Of a stretch of DNA of 60,000 bases, positions 54,205 to 60,000 are shown in pieces. Positions within the stretch are counted from its first letter, which is position 1, and the number at the start of each line of letters is the position of its first letter. The stretch is from Acanthaster planci. Lineage: Eukaryota > Echinodermata > Asteroidea > Valvatida > Acanthasteridae. The DNA lies in contig NW_019091446.1 of assembly GCF_001949145.1 (NCBI RefSeq), positions 384,370-444,369 on the forward strand, read 5' to 3'. Under the pieces are notes generated by a model. That model saw only the letters and a list, made by a program, of their open reading frames with translations. It did no database searches and was not told the DNA's origin. Position numbers and translations under genes: made by a program.

Positions 54205-55897
54205 CAGGGTTGTCTGATTTAAATCACCCTTTTAAATCATGATTTAAATCGAATGATGGTTTTGAAAAATCACTGATATAAATCAACATATTTAAAATTT
54301 TGGGGTAAAAAGGCAAATATTTTTGAATTTCTTTTACTGGTTGGAATTTTTTGCATGTTTTGCAGATTTAAAACAACAAATCGCCCCTCTGTGAGCCTTC
54401 CAGTTCCTAGTACTAAAGAAGTATGAATGGACCTGTGTTACACAAAATCTGGGTTCGCAATGATTTTATGTTCAGTTCTGTCCACTTGTTTCAATTTAAA
54501 TCAGCTTTATGGATTCAGTAAATGAATTTGATGCGAAGGATTTATCAATCATGATTTAATTTTACTTCATTTGAATTGCTCACTTCAGAGTTTAACCATA
54601 GAGGAAGTACACAGAAGGAGTTAGAACTCGGGCACTTCAAAGTGCCCGATGAGCATTGACGCCCGGTCAGATACAAGAGTAAACATTCCAAAAATGCCTG
54701 TTACTGCCTGCAGCTTAACCGTACAAGTGGGACCAATAATATTCTCGCAATATTTTGTGTGTTTTGTTAACTTCAACTTATCGCCATGACCAGGAAATAG
54801 AGAGCAAAAAACTTTAACATTAGATCTACTTTTGCCATCGTGAATAAACGTTTTGCTTTGAAGAAAGCGTTCGATAAGTGCAATGACTACACATTAACAC
54901 TGAGGGCACACAGCCTAATACCAGCAACTGCGCAAACATTGAATTTGATATTGTTTTCAGATTATACCCAGCACCATCGATGGCATGAATATTCAACTTC
55001 CTGTACTGCAGAGCACAACGTTTAAAGGATGCAGATTACCAGCGAAAAATTGCGGCCATAATCATACGGTACAAAGGGGGCTTATGGTTGTAAAACAGGT
55101 GGTGCGTAGCAAGCATTCACTGCGCTCTGGCTAGGGACGTACCGGACATGCCAGAAAGCGGTAATTGGCCAGATTTTCTAGCCCGGGCAATTCAAATTCC
55201 TTCTGTGTCCTGGTTTAACATGGTAAGGTATCAGTGTACATCAACCTTTTACATTTCTACAAGTATACATGTATTTTATTGAGATAAGAAATGTTACTCA
55301 TTATAGTGTAACTAAAACCACTAACTTCATGCCCTTATTGAATAAGGTGATTTTTAATCAAGCCTAAGTCATTGCTCTGTGGAGATAACAACAAAAATTA
55401 GACTGGTTTTTGCACATAGAGCAAGGTAAAATACCAGCATTTTGTATCTACACATGTAGCAAGTAAAATAAATGCATGTACCTGCTGTTCATGGCATGTT
55501 TCTCACTCATTAATCATTTGATGCATAAGTACTTTTATCAAAACTTAGAGTTTGGTTTAAAATCTGGTATGCCCATTATCCTTGGTGTATGTGCATGTAC
55601 TTGTCTCTCAAGGAAGTGTCTTCTCTGCGGGTAACCTATACTGGTAAGTGCTACATGCATTTCACCAAGGCTAAGACATGGTGGTTTGTGACTTTAATTT
55701 GATTACTTGATTTAAATTTCTTAATTTAAAGCCCAATTTGTTAAATTTTGTTACAAAACAAATAAATAAAAGAAAACTATTACAAATGCAGCTAATTTGC
55801 TTGCTTCTCAAAGTTTATATTTAAATTAAAAAATACGATTTAAATTTTAAAAATACGATTTTTTAAATTAAAAAAAATGAAAAAATCAACAACCCTG
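54205..55897. mobile_element. hAT-like non-autonomous element with 8-bp target duplication
   Basis: The left end CAGGGTTGT (54205-54213) pairs with the right end ACAACCCTG (55889-55897). CAGGG is the usual start of hAT elements. Flanking octamers TGGGTGAC (54197-54204) and TGGATGAC (55898-55905) match at seven of eight bases, the target-duplication length of this superfamily. Subterminal GATTTAAATC motifs occur at both ends. A CATAGAGG element (54597-55222) lies inside. No transposase frame is present. Confidence 0.85.
54597..55222. mobile_element. CATAGAGG element, copy 2, inserted within the hAT-like element
   Basis: This is the shorter, reverse-oriented relative of 37795-38709. The left part (CATAGAGGAAGTACACAGAA, ACTTCAAAGTGCCC, ATTCCAAAAATGCC) matches the reverse complement of the right part of copy 1. 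The right part (TGGTGCGTAGCAAGC, CATGCCAGAAAGCGG) matches the reverse complement of its left part. Its terminal bases at the right side are eroded. Confidence 0.8.
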
Positions 55898-55905
55898 TGG
55901 ATGAC

Positions 55906-58900
55906 TGATTTATGGGCGGTTCATTTGGCTATCTGTGCCGGGAGTGTTTGGAATATCCTCGGAAAGTTGGCTGAACTGACAAAAGAGTATTTACAGCGAC
56001 CGACGTGCGCATTCAGACAGTCTTCACGTAGCATAGATTGTTGTGCAAATATTTCTGTTTGAGATTTCAAATAACTCCAGTGCTGCAGACGCTGAAGTGC
56101 TCTGGTCCTGCGGCAGATGATACGAGTTTAACGAGACCGCGGAGACAGATGTGTACTTTATCATTTTTGCCATGGATAATTATAGCATGCTCCTTTTCAT
56201 GGCAGCGTAATCATACCATATACGCTATTCGCCACACACATAACATCGTCATGCTTGGGCTGATTAGCAGTGTGTCCCGGATTTTAAGGGGTGCATTCTG
56301 CCACCAGGTTGCGGTACAATCAATTATCACATAGCTGATGTCAATCTTCTTATTAGGAAAAAGGTTTATTCCCCCCCCAAACATTTTTCAAATAGAAGCA
56401 AATCGTAAGAGCAATTGGAAAATGAACTAATGACGAAATCAACACGTGGACGAAAAATTCCTAGAATCTGAGAATTTGTGGCGTTGACGATCAGATAGGC
56501 CTACATGTAATGAATAACTGGACAATATTATGATTGTGGTAAGTGACTTATCACAGTGGCAAAGTACGTTTTACAATGGACACTTCACAAAGTAGATGAG
56601 CTTGGAATTAAGAACAGAGCAGAACAACCATGGAGGAAGGAAAAAAACTCTATTTTGAAGAAATTTTTCGCAACTACGTTTGTTCATGCACCTTCTAGAA
56701 AGAACTCTTTCATTAGCTTTTTATTTGCAACAGTATAAACCTCAGATGGAGCAATTTGGCGTGTTGGTGTCGACCATTACCTCTCTTCACAGTAAACAGC
56801 CGTAAGGCACAAAATACACGACAAGAATGAGATTAAGATTTCATCGAGATCGACCACATGTTTATAAAATTGCAAATGAGAGATCAGAAGTCAGTAATAA
56901 AAATACCCTAAATCAGTGCACCACTAGACTAAAAGTCTGTGTGGAAATAGTACAGTCACCCGGGAGCATGACACCACACACGTCAGGTCGGTACGTGCAG
57001 CAGTTGACTGAACTCTGTGCTATGTGGGCTAATGGCCCATTATCCTATCAATATCTCAGCAGTTCACGTGGTTATATCCAGTAATACGATGGCCCAGTAT
57101 CCTCTAATTCTGCAGTGCACACACGCGCCTGACATAATGCAGCAGCATCATAAAAGAGTGTCGAACTTCGCTTTATGTTTCCTTTCATCGTACACGTGGT
57201 TTCATCGTGACAAAATGTGAATCTGAGCCAATGTGTCACTTTATTAATTATTGGACAGCGCTGGCATGAGGTAATAGTGAGTTTAAAAAGCCAGCTTCAA
57301 CTTGGTAATTCAATAGCCTTACTAGTAGAGTGCCCTTTGCCCTAAACAGTGGGCAGGGCCAATCTAGCCGGGGGGGGCGCAAGGAAGGGGCATGAGGGAA
57401 AGAGATGGCAAAGTACTAAAATAGGTAAGAAGTAACAGACTGACAAACCTGGGAAGGTTTTTTTTCCTGATTCCTTTATTCTTTGATCTAATCTCCATTT
57501 CTCCGTTTCCTTTTTAAAGCCTTGCCATTTTTCCCCAGGGACAACGCCGCTCTACTCCTCCCCTCTACGAGATTTGACCGCAGGGGTCGAGGGCGAGGGT
57601 ATGCTTTTGATCCCCGGCAAACCGTGATATGTCGATGCTTCCCTGCATGTGCAGTTAAAGACTCCGCTAACACCGAACCAAAACTTTCAACAGGTATGAA
57701 ACACTGCAACTGTTCAGAATGTGAAATCCTGCAAGTCGCAGGGTTGGGGGATAGGCTGGGGGTGCAAACCGTCCTGAAGGCTGAACATTCCTGTAGGGTC
57801 GCCTACCACTTAACATCCAAACCTTATAGCTTGCTTTCAACGGATTTATGCGGCTGACATCTAAAATTCGTGAACATGTCGCTGCGCTTATTACCAAAGA
57901 CTAAGTGGCGGTAGTTACTCCTTCTCCCAAGCTATTGATATAACCTCACAGCCAAATCACTTGTGTACATCAACTGACCGGCTAGTTATGCATGCTGTTA
58001 GTAAACTATAACAGTATACACCTCACAGCCAGACCATCAACTGACTGGCGAGAGTTGGCCATGTCGCCAGTAAGCCAACATTAACCTTACAGCCTGATCA
58101 TCAGCTGCCCAGCGAGTTAAACACGTTGCTAGCAAGCCATCTCGCCCATGAGCGCTTGTCATTCAAATCCAGCAGCGTAGTGAGAGGTAGGGGCGGGGTG
58201 GGGGTCGGGGGTTGCAGAGTGGCAGCGGCACCCATCTTGTAATTAAAGCATGAAAGTAGGTCAAAAGTCATGGATGAGGATAGAGTACATGTACATCAGT
58301 TATCTGATGAGGCCATTTATTCAGACAAACAACTCAAATAACCAAGGTCCGGTTCGATCATGGTTCGATCAAGGACCAATAGTTAACTTGTGGTTGTAGT
58401 TCGTGGAGTACCCAGCGGATGTGTAGTGTAGTTGAATTGCACTACGACTTCAGTCAGCCGTTGTCAGGTCATGGGTCAACAAGTAACAAAAGAAAAGTGA
58501 AAATGATCGTTTATTCGTGGCATACTTATATTTTCTGTTTTTCCCGCCATTTTTCCTTTTAACTTGTCCTCTGCAACGTGCTATGGCAACCAACGACGCG
58601 ACCAACCTTGACTAGACAAGTCCAACCATCGTCGACTAGCGTGCGTTTGATCGAAAGTGATCGAACTACAGTTAAATATGGTCCTTGGTCGAACTTGCCC
58701 AATTCTGTCAGGATATCGAGCAAACTAGCTTTTGCAGTCATCGACGGCAAATCTCACCCCATATTGACCATCAAGCTGAATGAAAATTACTGTTTACATA
58801 GTAACAGCTGTGCATTGAAATAGGGCAAACTGGTTATCAGTATGTGGAATGTTGCCCTTTCGGCAGCAGAAATATTGCGCTAACCTTACACATCTTTTAT

Positions 58901-60000
58901 TTTACCAGGTGCATAAAGTCTTTATGAAGTTACGGACCCAAGGTTTCACCTGCAGAGAGTCACGTCCAGTAGTAGCCAGTCGACCTCGTAAATCAGTCAC
59001 CGGTTGTCCTATGATGCCATGTCAGTCACAACTGTATGACACTGATCACACCCGTCACGTACTGTACATGTACATGTACGATCACACTTGGGACTGACTT
59101 GGAACGACATCACGGTTCTGACTACAATCCGAACTTTAAAGATCCACGCGATACGGTTCAGCCTTGGTTATTTCATAAGACTTCACGGTGGCTCACCGTG
59201 AGTAGAAACCTGTCCTAACTGTTTTACAGAAGAATGCCAAACCTCACGACTGGCATTTTACAACCAGAAAGGTTTCTCCTTTTAGTCAATTAAGGATCGC
59301 GTGTTTTCCTTGTTTTTGGCTCACATTCTTTGTGAATGGGCGAAATTTCCGCTAATAGAAAACGTGCATAGCACGGTCATCATGAAACATATAAGAGCCT
59401 TATGAAGTATGCCGTGTTTCTGAGGGGCAGAGCACCTCAATACCAACATAATACCTCACATACCAAATCACCCCCGCTTCCAAAATATGCTTGGGCTAAA
59501 CTTGGACAACAGAGAGTTCCACTGGGGTCCCGAATTCCTTACAGTCATAGGTATTTGCAAAGACTTATAATTATGTTACTGTAAACACCACTTCGTCCTT
59601 CCTGAAAATTAAACAAAACAAGGAATTCGAAGACCTTCTAGATATAAATAATATACAGGTAGAATATCCATATATAATAAGCAAGTCTTTTTAAAGAAAA
59701 GAAAAGGTATCGTGTGGAGGCTTCATCGTGTGAATTTTTTATACTGAACTACATTGTTTAATTCTATTTTAATGTTCCGATCTTATCATCGGTGAATAAA
59801 TGGGATCAAAGTGATAAGTCTTGTTTGTTTGTCATCACTTGTGTGGACGTAACCTCGAGTAGGCTTAATAAGAGCACAATCCAAGCGCCTCTTTTGCCCG
59901 TCCCATTTAAGTAATGGATTGTCGTAGTAATAATAGCCCAACCACAAATATCACCATATATCAATCACGTATCAAAGTCTAACAGCCTTTTAACATTCTT
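55906..60000. other. Right end of the window; no gene supported
   Basis: Open frames here are short and lack domains and consistent splice borders. I note an inverted repeat (58360-58388 with 58671-58698) and a G-rich stretch (about 58184-58215). Nothing else is recognisable. Confidence 0.5.
58360..58698. repeat. Inverted repeat pair, possible MITE
   Basis: CATGGTTCGATCAAGGACCA (58360 onward) continues to GTTAAC. It pairs with GTTAAATATGGTCCTTGGTC (58671 onward), giving about 28 bases with a few mismatches across 340 bp. The ends are not sharply defined. Confidence 0.45.

Noticed and set aside
57522-57857. A 111-codon Cys-containing frame
   Set aside because: No domain, no splice partners and no codon signal could be supported.
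58916-59097. Possible exon after a TTTTACCAG acceptor
   Set aside because: The peptide ends in a TACATGTACATG low-complexity run and matches no domain I know.

Overview
The window is intron-rich animal nuclear DNA, AT-leaning, with canonical GT-AG introns and many short inverted-repeat transposon remnants. An animal-type GH9 cellulase with tandem CBM2 modules, a CTLD-PAN secreted lectin, a MAM transmembrane protein and abundant TACATGTA motifs point to a marine invertebrate. I favour an echinoderm or related deuterostome (hemichordate, cephalochordate), but this is an inference; nothing here fixes the species. I see no bacterial genes, no rRNA and no CRISPR array.

Layout. (1) 2982-15094, plus strand: a complete-looking ESCO1/2-type cohesin acetyltransferase gene with nine coding exons whose splice phases all agree (652 residues). 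Its introns hold several short DNA transposons (3170-3788, 6717-6948, 8080-9452 with a nested 8800-9114 copy), a tRNA-derived SINE (about 10245-10520) and a retrotransposon fragment (13473-13811, minus). (2) 19748-25230, plus strand: a single-pass membrane protein with signal peptide, one MAM domain and a cytoplasmic tail with three tyrosine motifs, in seven exons (354 residues). (3) 26337-27319, plus strand: a shortened F-box/WD40 gene with a frame break, probably a pseudogene. (4) 29188-34436, minus strand: a secreted GH9 endoglucanase with three CBM2 modules, in twelve coding exons (950 residues), with a probable leader exon and TATA-like site near 35127-35271. (5) 39770-40540, minus strand: an intronless secreted C-type lectin with a C-terminal PAN/apple domain. 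(6) 44340-45470: a frameshifted non-LTR retrotransposon. From there to 60000 I find no convincing gene, mainly transposon remnants: a hAT-like element with an 8-bp target duplication (54205-55897) that carries another element inside it, and a second copy of that element at 37795-38709 in the opposite orientation.

The genes do not form a pathway. The cohesin acetyltransferase is a nuclear housekeeping factor. The cellulase and the lectin are secreted and would fit digestion and recognition of polysaccharides; the MAM protein is a surface adhesion or signalling candidate. The most unusual items are the out-of-register exon unit that multiplies CBM2 modules in the cellulase, hammerhead-like RNA motifs in intergenic repeats, and the density of nested palindromic elements. 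I found no clear, wholly new biological system.
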